The position numbers and the translations under genes were made by a program. Positions 1-8,995 of a DNA stretch of 64,000 nt are shown here, in pieces. The notes beneath the pieces are model-generated. The model worked only from the letters and a program-made list of their open reading frames with translations, did no database searches and had not been told where the DNA came from. Origin of the DNA: Mariprofundus aestuarium (GTDB lineage Bacteria; Pseudomonadota; Zetaproteobacteria; Mariprofundales; Mariprofundaceae). The stretch's first letter is position 1, and each line of letters opens with the position of its first letter. The stretch covers positions 1,977,001 through 2,041,000 of the forward strand of contig NZ_CP018799.1 of NCBI RefSeq assembly GCF_002795805.1, written 5' to 3'.

Positions 1-159
1 GATCTTCCTGCATTCCTTATCGACCAGATCAAACACTTCTTCGAGCACTACAAGGATCTCGAGAAGAACAAGTGGGTGAAAGTGACCGGTTGGGGTGATG
101 CAGAAGAGGCCAAAAAAGAGATCATGGATTCAGCAGCGCGTTATCAGGCTGAAGCTTGA
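1..159 (+). CDS. ppa: Inorganic pyrophosphatase, C-terminal part
   Basis: Frame 1 is open from the window edge to TGA at 157-159, giving 52 residues of a protein whose start lies outside. The segment HFFEHYKDLEKNKWVKVTGW followed by an acidic helix and RYQAEA matches the C-terminus of the soluble family I pyrophosphatase, which hydrolyses PPi to phosphate in the cytoplasm. The Asp/Glu active site lies upstream and cannot be seen. A strong terminator follows, then the gene for the membrane-bound pyrophosphatase, so two unrelated PPi-hydrolysing enzymes sit side by side. Family identity is based on this short tail only. Confidence 0.8.
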   Translation, partial: DLPAFLIDQIKHFFEHYKDLEKNKWVKVTGWGDAEEAKKEIMDSAARYQAEA

Positions 160-181
160 CGACTCCGCTTTAAAACCTCAT

Positions 182-213
182 AAAGGTGGTTGAGCAATCA
201 ACCACCTTTTTTT
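182..213 (+). terminator. Rho-independent terminator after ppa
   Basis: AAGGTGGTTG and CAACCACCTT form a 10-bp stem around a short AGCAAT loop, followed by a T run. It separates ppa from hppA, which must then use its own promoter or read-through. Confidence 0.85.
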
Positions 214-247
214 ATGGCTATTTTTTGTGCCGACTTGGGGAGGATAT

Positions 248-2251
248 GTGATCACAAATATGATTCCGGTCATCTTGGGTATTCTGGGCCTGGCATGCGC
301 CTGGTACATCTATCAAACCATAAAAAAATACCCTACTGGCAAAGGTAAAGTCACTGAAATCGCTGCAGCCATCCACCTTGGCGCCATGGTATTCATGCGT
401 CGTGAATATACGATCCTCGCCCTCTTTGTAGCTATCGTTGCATTTGCCCTCGGCGTAAGTCTTGGCCTTAACACCACAATCTCATTTCTGGTCGGCGCCG
501 TCTGCTCTGCCATGGCCGGTTACTTCGGCATGTTTGCTGCCACCAAAGCCAACGTAAGAACTGCGATAGCAGCTCAGAACGAAGGTGCATCTGCAGCTTT
601 GACCATCGCTTTTTTCGGAGGCTCGGTCATGGGGCTGACTGTTGCAGCACTTGGCCTGCTGGGCCTAGGTACCCTCTACCTCTTTTTTGGCGGCGATCCG
701 GAAACCGCCCACGCTATCCACGGCTTTGGCATGGGAGCCTCTTCGGTAGCCCTGTTCTCACGTGTTGGTGGCGGAATCTTTACCAAGAGTGCCGATGTAG
801 GGGCCGATCTGGTTGGCAAAATTGAGGCGGGTATCCCAGAGGATGATCCACGCAACCCGGGTGTGATTGCCGATAATGTCGGTGACAATGTCGGTGATGT
901 GGCAGGCATGGGATCTGATATCTTTGAATCCTACTGTGGCGCAATCATTGCAACGATCGCCATGGCATCAACACTTGCAGCAGATATCCTTGACCCGCTA
1001 GGAGCGCAGCAATCACTGATGTTCCTGCCGCTGGCGCTGGCCTCAACCGGCCTGGTCTGCTCCATTATCGGCATAGGGCTGGTTAAGATGCTCTCAGGCC
1101 GTCAGGCAGAGGCGGCACTGCGTACAGGTACCATCGGTGCTTCACTGCTGTTTATCGTCGCGGCCTATTTCGTTATTCAGCTTAGTGACATCTCAACCCA
1201 TGTCTGGGGTGCAGTGCTAAGCGGCGCCATCGGCGGCATCATTATCGGACTTATTACAGAGTACTATACCGGCGACCAGCCTGTACGTGATATTGCCAAA
1301 GCAGGTGAAACAGGCCCTGCTACTGTGATCATTTCAGGACTCGCGATCGGCATGCAGTCGGTTATCATTCCCGTTCTCACCATTGCCGCCATCATCTTTA
1401 TCTCCACCAAGCTGTGCGGGCTCTATGGGGTTGGCATTGCTGCGGTTGGAATGCTGGCTACCGTCGGCATGACCATGGCGATTGATGCCTATGGTCCAGT
1501 TGCGGATAATGCCGGCGGCATTGCCGAAATGGCCGGGCTGGGCAAGGAAACACGCACCATTACCGACAAGCTCGATGAGTTGGGTAACACCACTGCCGCA
1601 ATCGGCAAAGGCTTTGCCATAGGTGCGGCCGCACTCGCTGCACTGGCCATCATCACCGCCTATGTGCAGACCGTTTCTGCCAATGTCCCCAACTTCAGCC
1701 TGGAACTGTCCCACCCCATCGTGCTTGTCGGCATGTTTATCGGTGCCCTCTTCCCCTTCTGGGTTGCATCACTGACCATGACGGCAGTTGGTGACGCTGC
1801 ATTTGAGATGATCAAAGAGATTCGGCGCCAGTTCAAAGAGATCCCCGGCCTGATGGAAGGGACGGCCGAACCGGACCACGCCCGCTGCATCAGTATCGCC
1901 ACCAACGCTGCCCTGAAAAAGATGGTTCTGCCCGGTATTCTGGCTGTTGCGGCACCTGTGCTTGTCGGTTTCGGTTTGGGTCCTGAAGCGCTTGGCGGCA
2001 TGCTCGGCGGTGCGCTGGTCTGCTGTGTTCTGCTGGCGCTTACCATGGCCAATGCAGGCGGTGCATGGGACAATGCCAAGAAGTATGTTGAGAAAGGCAA
2101 TCTGGGTGGTAAAGGCTCGGATGTGCATAAGGCGACGGTTGTCGGTGATACCGTGGGTGACCCATTCAAGGATACCTCCGGCCCATCAATGAATATCCTG
2201 ATTAATGTGATGGCTATCGTTTCTCTGGTGATCGCCCCTCTGCTAGGATAG
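248..2251 (+). CDS. hppA: Membrane-bound ion-translocating pyrophosphatase (K+-dependent type)
   Basis: Integral membrane pump that couples PPi hydrolysis to export of H+ or Na+. The product of about 667 residues is predicted to have some 16 membrane segments, the normal family size. The substrate loop [19 protein letters not shown] and the motif near the C-terminus [12 protein letters not shown] are intact. The segment [14 protein letters not shown] has Ala where K+-independent enzymes carry Lys, so a K+-dependent enzyme is expected. The helix-6 Glu lies in FESYCG, the placement also seen in Na+-pumping members, so the ion cannot be settled. Starts are possible at GTG 227, GTG 248 or ATG 260. 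The purine-rich GGGGAGGA at 237-244 favours 248 or 260. Confidence 0.95.
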   Translation: MITNMIPVILGILGLACAWYIYQTIKKYPTGKGKVTEIAAAIHLGAMVFMRREYTILALFVAIVAFALGVSLGLNTTISFLVGAVCSAMAGYFGMFAATKANVRTAIAAQNEGASAALTIAFFGGSVMGLTVAALGLLGLGTLYLFFGGDPETAHAIHGFGMGASSVALFSRVGGGIFTKSADVGADLVGKIEAGIPEDDPRNPGVIADNVGDNVGDVAGMGSDIFESYCGAIIATIAMASTLAADILDPLGAQQSLMFLPLALASTGLVCSIIGIGLVKMLSGRQAEAALRTGTIGASLLFIVAAYFVIQLSDISTHVWGAVLSGAIGGIIIGLITEYYTGDQPVRDIAKAGETGPATVIISGLAIGMQSVIIPVLTIAAIIFISTKLCGLYGVGIAAVGMLATVGMTMAIDAYGPVADNAGGIAEMAGLGKETRTITDKLDELGNTTAAIGKGFAIGAAALAALAIITAYVQTVSANVPNFSLELSHPIVLVGMFIGALFPFWVASLTMTAVGDAAFEMIKEIRRQFKEIPGLMEGTAEPDHARCISIATNAALKKMVLPGILAVAAPVLVGFGLGPEALGGMLGGALVCCVLLALTMANAGGAWDNAKKYVEKGNLGGKGSDVHKATVVGDTVGDPFKDTSGPSMNILINVMAIVSLVIAPLLG

Positions 2252-2297
2252 CCCCATACGGGCCTCTAACCAGGCCATAAAATATTAGGAGTTTATC

Positions 2298-2804
2298 ATG
2301 AGTGATGATCTGAAAGAAAATGTCATGGATACTAATATCTGGATACGGCTGGTATTCATGCTGCTGTTCGCAGTTATTTTCGCCGCTACGCGCGTGATTC
2401 TGGTGGCTGTCATTGCCATTCAGTTTCTCTGGGTGCTTTTCACCAGTAATAAAAATGAGCAACTGCTCTCATTCGGCAGTCAACTGGCTACCTTTCTCTA
2501 CCAGATCTACCGTTACCTGAGCTTCAATACCGAGAAACGCCCGTTTCCATTCGATGAGTTCCCATCCTCCGCTGCACTGCTTGATGATGCCGTAGCTGAA
2601 GATGAGGCTCCTGCCCCGGAAGAAACTTCGGTTCAGCCGACTGAAAAGGTCGAGCCTGAAGTGGCCGCAGAATCTCCAGCATCTCAATCTGAAGAGAGGA
2701 AGGAGCCCGAGATCGCCATGCCTGCGGAAGATGCGCCAGAAGCTGATGAGCCTGTTGATACGGCTTCAGAAAGCGGCATCGAAAGCGAAGTGAAAAAGGA
2801 CTAA
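2298..2804 (+). CDS. DUF4389 membrane protein with acidic tail
   Basis: A 168-residue protein of unknown function. Residues about 15-55 are a long hydrophobic stretch (two membrane segments around FMLLFAVIFAATRVILV and the following FLWVLF), then a conserved-looking region ending in KRPFPFDEFP, which is typical of DUF4389. From about residue 95 the chain becomes a low-complexity Glu/Pro/Ala tail that is probably disordered and cytoplasmic. An AGGAG sits 8 bases ahead of the start. It lies 46 bases behind hppA and before a strong terminator, so the two are probably co-transcribed. Confidence 0.75.
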   Translation: MSDDLKENVMDTNIWIRLVFMLLFAVIFAATRVILVAVIAIQFLWVLFTSNKNEQLLSFGSQLATFLYQIYRYLSFNTEKRPFPFDEFPSSAALLDDAVAEDEAPAPEETSVQPTEKVEPEVAAESPASQSEERKEPEIAMPAEDAPEADEPVDTASESGIESEVKKD

Positions 2805-2828
2805 AATCTCCTTCGCTTAAAATAACAA

Positions 2829-2860
2829 GGGCGGCCCGGTTTCGGTGCCGCCCTTTTTTA
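2829..2860 (+). terminator. Rho-independent terminator
   Basis: GGGCGGC pairs with GCCGCCC around an 11-base loop and is followed by TTTTTT. It ends the hppA-DUF4389 unit. Confidence 0.85.
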
Positions 2861-2940
2861 TATCTTCTTTCGGCCAAATAGCGGACATTCTGAATAACCA
2901 GCACTTAATGGCTAATTTATTTGTTAAATTGGAGTTTTAG

Positions 2941-3324
2941 TTATTTTATTCTTAACCACTGCATTGCCTCATCCTTTGAGTTAAATGCTTCGAGTTTTCT
3001 TGAAGTGCCAGGAGTCATCAATTTTGCTGACTTGTAAAATTCTGTTAATTCTCTTTGCTTGCCTTCCAATACCACCCAAGCCAACTTTGACTTAATATCA
3101 ATAGTACGCAGTTGAGAGGCATTCTTTGCTACCTCAATCAGATATGAAAAATTAAACTCACTCCAATCAGCTTGTGTGACATCAAACAACTCATTGAAAC
3201 CATAATATTTATCATGGCTCCATATCTCTTTCACATATTCAACAAAATCATCCTGTTTCATTATCCCTACACATGTGGAATAAATAATTCGCTCTTTCAG
3301 GTCTACAGAATTTCGTATTGGCAT
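2941..3324 (-). CDS. SpoIIAA/STAS-like hypothetical protein
   Basis: A 127-residue soluble protein with no signal or membrane segment. The pattern of a short N-terminal strand, RIIYSTCVG, a YVKEIW helix, GFNELFDVTQADWSEF, and a closing EAFNSKDEAMQWL helix resembles small SpoIIAA-like/STAS-fold proteins found singly in many proteobacteria. I do not recognise a specific function. The gene and its flanks are visibly richer in A+T than the surrounding genes, which may indicate later acquisition. It stands alone, with 60 bases separating it from the acyltransferase gene downstream on the same strand. Confidence 0.65.
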   Translation of the reverse strand: MPIRNSVDLKERIIYSTCVGIMKQDDFVEYVKEIWSHDKYYGFNELFDVTQADWSEFNFSYLIEVAKNASQLRTIDIKSKLAWVVLEGKQRELTEFYKSAKLMTPGTSRKLEAFNSKDEAMQWLRIK

Positions 3325-3384
3325 GATGAATACTTTATCGGAAATAAAACTGATTGCATGAATGTCTTCTTTTGCCGGAAACGA

Positions 3385-4101
3385 TCATCCGCCCAGTTCA
3401 CGGGTGGCTGACTCTATGTCCCGCTCCAGCCTTTTAAGCAGTTCAGTTCGGTGGACGGAATTAACCTCCTCCGCAGTGATATAGGGCAGGAAACGGAATG
3501 TGATCGTGCCGGGTTTCTTAATAAAACCGCGTTTTGGCCACAACGCACCGGCATTGTGTGCCATAGGCAGGATGCCGGACTCCGCCTTGTGGGCGAGGAT
3601 CACGCCGCCGGGCTGGTATTTACCCGTACTGCCGGCTTCCGAACGCGTCCCTTCGGGGAAAATAACCACCCAGCGCCCCTTCTCCAGCATATCCCTGCCA
3701 TCGTGAATCACCTGTTTAATCGCTTCACGCGGGGATCCGCGACGGATGCCGATAGTCCCCATCAGTGCCAGCGCCCAGCCGAAGAAGGGAATGTTGAACA
3801 GTTCACGCTTCAGGATCCAGGTATAGGGTGGCACAAGAATCGGCATCGCCACGGTTTCCGCAGCCGACTGATGTTTGGCCATCACCACGCAAGGCTCATC
3901 GGGCATAAACTCTTTACCCTCGATTATAATGCGAATGCCGCAAAGCAGCCTTAGCAGCAGGAATATGGTGTTCGACCACATTTTTGCCCACAGCCATGAT
4001 GCTGAAAAGCCAAACGGACGAAACAGGATAACCAGCAGCGAGAAGAGCGGCGTAAGAATCATAAAACAGGCGTTAAACAGGGCTGATCGTATGGCCAGCA
4101 T
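3385..4101 (-). CDS. 1-acyl-sn-glycerol-3-phosphate acyltransferase family (PlsC-like)
   Basis: Acyltransferase expected to acylate lysophosphatidate or a related lysophospholipid at the inner membrane. The N-terminal 45 residues are hydrophobic. Motif I is KHQSAAET, an H-X4-E version of the usual H-X4-D. Motif III is FPEGTRS, preceded by GTIGIRRGS. Length is about 238 residues, normal for the family. GTG at 4104 overlaps the stop of gmhB by one base, but ATG 4101 has the better-spaced GGGAG. Coupling with gmhB suggests a shared envelope-synthesis transcript. The exact acyl acceptor is not determined. Confidence 0.88.
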   Translation of the reverse strand: MLAIRSALFNACFMILTPLFSLLVILFRPFGFSASWLWAKMWSNTIFLLLRLLCGIRIIIEGKEFMPDEPCVVMAKHQSAAETVAMPILVPPYTWILKRELFNIPFFGWALALMGTIGIRRGSPREAIKQVIHDGRDMLEKGRWVVIFPEGTRSEAGSTGKYQPGGVILAHKAESGILPMAHNAGALWPKRGFIKKPGTITFRFLPYITAEEVNSVHRTELLKRLERDIESATRELGG

Positions 4102-4103
4102 CA

Positions 4104-4682
4104 CTATTCTCCCATGATGAAATCAACTGCAGCTGCAAGATCGGCAAAGGCCATGATATCCGGCATCAGAAGACGTGATTTCTGCAGAATCGCATCACTA
4201 TCACCATAACCACTCTGCACCAACATCGCTGGCACACCGGCTGCAGATGCAGCCTCCACATCGCGAATGGAGTCACCGATAAACAGCGCCTGTTCAGGCG
4301 AGTCGGAAAGCTCCAGGGCAACAAGCGAATCATGCACCATACCAGGCAACGGTTTCCGGCAGAGGCAGGCATCCTCAGGCCCATGCGGACAGTAAGCGAC
4401 ATGCGTAATGAAACCGCCGGCCTGCTCAATAGCTAGCATCATCTTGGCATGGATCGCACTGAAGGTCTCCTGCCCCATCATGCCGCGCCCAAGCGCTGAC
4501 TGATTACTGACAATGGTTACGCTGATGCCTGTCTGCGTTAACCGGGCAATAGCTTCAAGGCTACCGGGAATCGGAATCCACTGCTCAGGCGTAAGGATAT
4601 AGTCGGGTGAATCGAAATTGATAACACCATCACGATCCAGAAGTACGGCTTTGGGTATAAAAAACACAGGCTGATTCGACAT
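4104..4682 (-). CDS. gmhB: D-glycero-beta-D-manno-heptose 1,7-bisphosphate 7-phosphatase
   Basis: HAD-superfamily phosphatase that removes the C7 phosphate of heptose bisphosphate on the way to ADP-heptose for the LPS core. The nucleophile motif is LLDRDGVIN, the Thr/Ser motif is VSNQSALGRG, and GDSIRDVEAA closes the site. The zinc-binding insert CPHGPEDACLCRKP has the Cys/His ligands characteristic of GmhB. An upstream ATG at 4706 would add eight residues. Neither start has a strong ribosome site. Partner enzymes of the pathway (gmhA, HldE cytidylyltransferase) lie near 29.4 and 31.6 kb. No heptose kinase is in the window. Confidence 0.9.
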   Translation of the reverse strand: MSNQPVFFIPKAVLLDRDGVINFDSPDYILTPEQWIPIPGSLEAIARLTQTGISVTIVSNQSALGRGMMGQETFSAIHAKMMLAIEQAGGFITHVAYCPHGPEDACLCRKPLPGMVHDSLVALELSDSPEQALFIGDSIRDVEAASAAGVPAMLVQSGYGDSDAILQKSRLLMPDIMAFADLAAAVDFIMGE

Positions 4683-4765
4683 GGATGAACCATACGCAGC
4701 ATGCATTACAATGAAAAGATGGAGCAGAATAAAATCTACGGGAGCGCTGGTATCTCAGCGCACCC

Positions 4766-7300
4766 TCACTCGATCAGCTTACGGATGGAGTGACTGAGGC
4801 CGTCAATATTAAAAGGCTTACTCAACAACATGCTCCTGTCAGAACCCTCGCTGTCGGCAGCAAGGGTCTGATGCCTGTCGTAACCGGTAATAAAGATGAC
4901 CGGGATACCCCCGCGCAATTTGCGCACCTCTTCAGCCAGTTCGACCCCGCCCATCTTCGGCATCACGATATCGGTGATAAGTATCGATATCTCGTCCACA
5001 TTCTCGCTGAACACCTGCAGCGCCTCTTGCCCATCAGCCGCCTCTAGCACCCTGTAACCAAGATTTTTCAACAACTCAGATGTTGTTTCTCGCAACATTT
5101 CTTCGTCATCAACGAGGAGAACTGTTTCATTTTGACCAATGGCGATATTACTGCTGTGCTCAGCAATATCTTCGGTAGCCTCAGTCACCAGCGGCAGATA
5201 AATCCTGAACTCGGTTCCAGAGTCCTTGCCACTTTCCAACTCAATGACACCGCCGTGCCTTTTGACAGCCCCGAACACCATGGCAAGCCCAAGTCCTGTC
5301 CCCTTGCCAACCCCTTTGGTGGTAAAGAATGGTTCAAATACCTTATCCTGGTTAGCTTCTGAGATACCGCAACCGTTATCAGCGATGGTTAATAGCGCCA
5401 TGGTATCACTGGATATTTCAGGATGGTCACGCCTGAATTGTTCATTCAAAACAAACAGGCTGAGTTGAACCGTGATCTTCGGCTCAGCAACGCCCGAGAG
5501 TGCATCGCGTGCGTTGTTGAGTAGGTTCATCACCAACTGCTGAATCTGTGTGCTCTCCCCTTGGATATGAAGTTCATCGTCACAAAGGTCGGGGACAATC
5601 TCGATATTTTCCGGGATTGCACTTCTGGAAAGCTTAAGCGCCTCTTTCAGGTAAGGTTTAAGTGGCAAGTTAGTCATTGAGACTGAGTCCCTACGGGCAA
5701 AGGTGAGAAGCTGTTTCACCATCTCGGCCGCCGAGAGACTGATCTTCTCAATATTCTCAATTTTACTGAACACCTTATCTGGCTCATTCTTTGTCAATTT
5801 CATCTTGGCCAGATAGAGGTTCCCCTCGATAGCCGCCAGCATATTATTGAAATCGTGGGCAATGCCGCCAACCAGTGTACCAATCGATTCCATCTTTTGA
5901 GCCTGCAGGAACTGCTCCTCCATCCTTTTGTATTCAGTCATATCCTGCTGGAGGGATACGTAATGGGTGATTTCTCCGAGCTCGTCATGGATAGGAGAGA
6001 TGGTCATCATGGCCGGGTAGTAACTACCATCCTTGCGCCGGTCGATGAGCGCTCCACTCCATACCTCGCCTCTGCTGATTGTACTCCAGAGATTCTCGTA
6101 ATGTTTCGGGTCCTGCGCCTCGCTTTTAAGGATTGAGGGGTTTTTGCCGACCACCTCCTCCAGCGAATATCCTGTGTTTGTGCAGAAGGCCGGATTCACA
6201 TACTCAATCACTGCATTGCAATCGGTGATCATAATAGCCTCACCCGCCTCCTCGACTGCCTTGGAAACCTTGCGCAACAGCTCCTGTGATTTCAGCTGCT
6301 CGGAGATATCACGAAAGATGATCGTCATTTCAACTGAATCTCCGAGTTTCTGGCTGGAAATTGATCCATCAATGGGGAATTCCTCACCATTTTTGCGCAG
6401 TCCAGTCAGTCCTCGACAAGACTTAATCATATGATCGGCTGAATTGCTCTGGAATCCTTCAACATGCTTATGGTGTCCAACCCGGAAGCGCTCCGGCAAC
6501 AACAGCTCGAGCCGCTGCCCGATAACCTCTTGTTGAGAGTAACCAAAGGTCCTCTCAGCCGAGCTGTTGAAGAGCACAATCTTCTGATCACTGTTGATCG
6601 TAACAATGGCATCTTCGGCCTGGTCGATAATGCCGGAGAAGCGCGCATGACTCTCCTCAATCCCTTTCTGCACGCGTTTGAACTCAGTGATATCGTGCAC
6701 GGTGCCAATGGATCGCAATGGCTTACCGTCTTCGCCATAATAGGTATTACAGCGTTCGCGCACCCACTTGATCGAGCCATCAGGCAGCAGCAGGCGGTGT
6801 TCTATATCGTAATTGGTTCTGTTTTCAACAGAGATCAGATACGAGCTGTTTACATACTCCAGGTCATCAGGATGTACTGTTTCCAGAAATGTGTCATAGG
6901 TATTAACACTGCCGGGTTCCACGCCGAATATGCGATGATTCTCATCCGACCACGTCAGTTCACTGGTGATAAGGTCAAGTTCCCAGTGGCCCAGGTGAGC
7001 CAACATCTGAACCTCGTCATATTTCGCCTGAGTATCCATAAGCCGCGCTTCCGATTGCTTCAAAACAACTCGAGCCTGCTCACTCTCCTGCCAGCGCCGC
7101 CAGGAGAGCCAGGATGCACCGATTGATAGAGATAGTATGGCCATCAGCAGCTCATCAAGCTGGAATTGCTCGAAGGCGTGAAGGTAGGTGTGAATGACCT
7201 CGAAGAGATCTAAATAGATGCCCGCCAGCCATACAGTAGCGATTGCAACAGCGACAGCGAGAAAATCGCTGCGATAGGCGCTATCCGTTATTCTATCCAC
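4766..7300 (-). CDS. Hybrid PAS sensor histidine kinase with C-terminal receiver
   Basis: An 844-residue membrane-anchored sensor. It has two membrane segments (about 14-33 and 51-68), three PAS/PAC units (about 97-213, 216-335, 346-462), and a dimerisation/phosphoacceptor helix with His482 in GGIAHDFNN. The ATPase domain follows, with N box NNARDAL (about 595-601), DNGCGIS and GKGTGLGL (665-672). A receiver domain (about 724-844) carries Asp777 in ITDIVMP and Lys828 in SKP. No output domain follows the receiver, and no response regulator or HPt gene is adjacent. The start is GTG with AGGGAG ahead. It is a paralogue of the kinase at 18981-21986, with the same order from the last PAS to the receiver. 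Confidence 0.92.
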   Translation of the reverse strand: MDRITDSAYRSDFLAVAVAIATVWLAGIYLDLFEVIHTYLHAFEQFQLDELLMAILSLSIGASWLSWRRWQESEQARVVLKQSEARLMDTQAKYDEVQMLAHLGHWELDLITSELTWSDENHRIFGVEPGSVNTYDTFLETVHPDDLEYVNSSYLISVENRTNYDIEHRLLLPDGSIKWVRERCNTYYGEDGKPLRSIGTVHDITEFKRVQKGIEESHARFSGIIDQAEDAIVTINSDQKIVLFNSSAERTFGYSQQEVIGQRLELLLPERFRVGHHKHVEGFQSNSADHMIKSCRGLTGLRKNGEEFPIDGSISSQKLGDSVEMTIIFRDISEQLKSQELLRKVSKAVEEAGEAIMITDCNAVIEYVNPAFCTNTGYSLEEVVGKNPSILKSEAQDPKHYENLWSTISRGEVWSGALIDRRKDGSYYPAMMTISPIHDELGEITHYVSLQQDMTEYKRMEEQFLQAQKMESIGTLVGGIAHDFNNMLAAIEGNLYLAKMKLTKNEPDKVFSKIENIEKISLSAAEMVKQLLTFARRDSVSMTNLPLKPYLKEALKLSRSAIPENIEIVPDLCDDELHIQGESTQIQQLVMNLLNNARDALSGVAEPKITVQLSLFVLNEQFRRDHPEISSDTMALLTIADNGCGISEANQDKVFEPFFTTKGVGKGTGLGLAMVFGAVKRHGGVIELESGKDSGTEFRIYLPLVTEATEDIAEHSSNIAIGQNETVLLVDDEEMLRETTSELLKNLGYRVLEAADGQEALQVFSENVDEISILITDIVMPKMGGVELAEEVRKLRGGIPVIFITGYDRHQTLAADSEGSDRSMLLSKPFNIDGLSHSIRKLIE

Positions 7301-7490
7301 ACCGTCTCCCTGTCAAACCCTGCATACCCTCTCCAACTTCTGTCATTCCACTGTTGCAACGTATCGCCCAAGCAATAAAGAGGCCAGTGGTTTGCACCGC
7401 GGCCAAATTCGTCCTGCTGCGCGGAGGCATAAAAAAGGACACCCTTCAAAAAGTCGACATTTCTATAAGATTATTCTTGTTCGAGGCAAA

Positions 7491-7522
7491 GAAAAAGGCA
7501 CCCCTGAACAGGGGCGCCCTTC
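7491..7522 (-). terminator. Terminator after the His-rich small gene
   Basis: On the minus strand GGCGCCCCTG pairs with CAGGGGTGCC (one G-T pair) around a 2-base loop, followed by TTTTTC. It lies 20 bases beyond the stop of the small repeat protein. Confidence 0.75.
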
Positions 7523-7542
7523 TATCTCATCAACCCAATGAA

Positions 7543-7770
7543 TCAGTGGCCATGCTTCTTAGAGTCACCATCGTCGTGCTTCTTAGAATCGTCATTATCG
7601 TGTTTTTTAGAGTCATCATCGTCATGTTTTTTCTTTTCGTGGTCATTTTTATCATGCTGTGATGATTTATGGTTACTCTCATGCTTGTCGGAACTGGCCA
7701 TTGCCGGAGTCATGCTAAAGCCAAATAAAAAAGCCAGCGCCATCAGTTTAATCAGAAGGTTACGAAACAT
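7543..7770 (-). CDS. Small secreted His/Asp/Lys-repeat protein
   Basis: A 75-residue protein of unknown family. Residues 1-25 are a clear Sec signal (KLMALAFLFGFSMTPAMA, cleavage after AMA). The mature part, about 50 residues, is almost entirely His, Asp, Lys, Ser and Asn, with an 8-residue unit KKHDDDDS repeated three times before the ending KKHGH. The mix of imidazole and carboxylate side chains suggests periplasmic metal binding, but this is inference from composition. GGGGAA lies about 8 bases before ATG, and the gene has its own terminator, so it looks like a genuine single-gene unit. Confidence 0.75.
   Translation of the reverse strand: MFRNLLIKLMALAFLFGFSMTPAMASSDKHESNHKSSQHDKNDHEKKKHDDDDSKKHDNDDSKKHDDGDSKKHGH
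7558..7629 (-). repeat. Three tandem 24-bp units encoding KHDDDDSK-type repeats
   Basis: Units at 7558-7581, 7582-7605 and 7606-7629 are each exactly 24 bases, in frame, and differ mainly at third positions and one Asp/Gly/Asn codon. They encode the KKH-acidic-S octapeptide and could expand or contract by slippage without loss of frame. Confidence 0.85.
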
Positions 7771-7942
7771 ATTTATTCCCCTTATTTAAGTAATACGCTT
7801 GTTGCGCAGCTGAGACATTATCTTCATTACGGCAACAGGGCAGGTGAAATAATTGCCCCCTGGTCAATCGACCTGCGGATACAAGCCTGTAGATCAAATA
7901 TTTAGCCTGCATACAATCGAAAACCATTAGATGGATATCCGA

Positions 7943-7975
7943 TAAAAGGGCGCTCTATCAAGAACGCCCTTTTAT
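7943..7975 (-). terminator. Terminator after trxB
   Basis: AAAAGGGCG and CGCCCTTTT form a symmetrical stem around a 12-base loop, with T runs on either strand. It lies about 20 bases beyond the trxB stop. Confidence 0.75.
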
Positions 7976-7995
7976 ATGCCTGATGCTACTGCTCT

Positions 7996-8970
<975 letters not shown>

Positions 8971-8995
8971 CTAGCGCCACGCCTTTGAATGGCAA

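Noticed and set aside
1334-2169. Long minus-strand open frames inside hppA
   Set aside because: They lie opposite a fully conserved pump gene and have no recognisable family; they arise from its codon pattern.
7558-7629. CRISPR-like array
   Set aside because: Units are directly contiguous without spacers and stay in frame inside a coding sequence.
7538-7789. Plus-strand open frame rich in Ser/Cys/Phe opposite the His-rich gene
   Set aside because: It is the complement of the 24-bp repeats. The minus frame has a signal peptide, ribosome site and terminator, the plus frame none.
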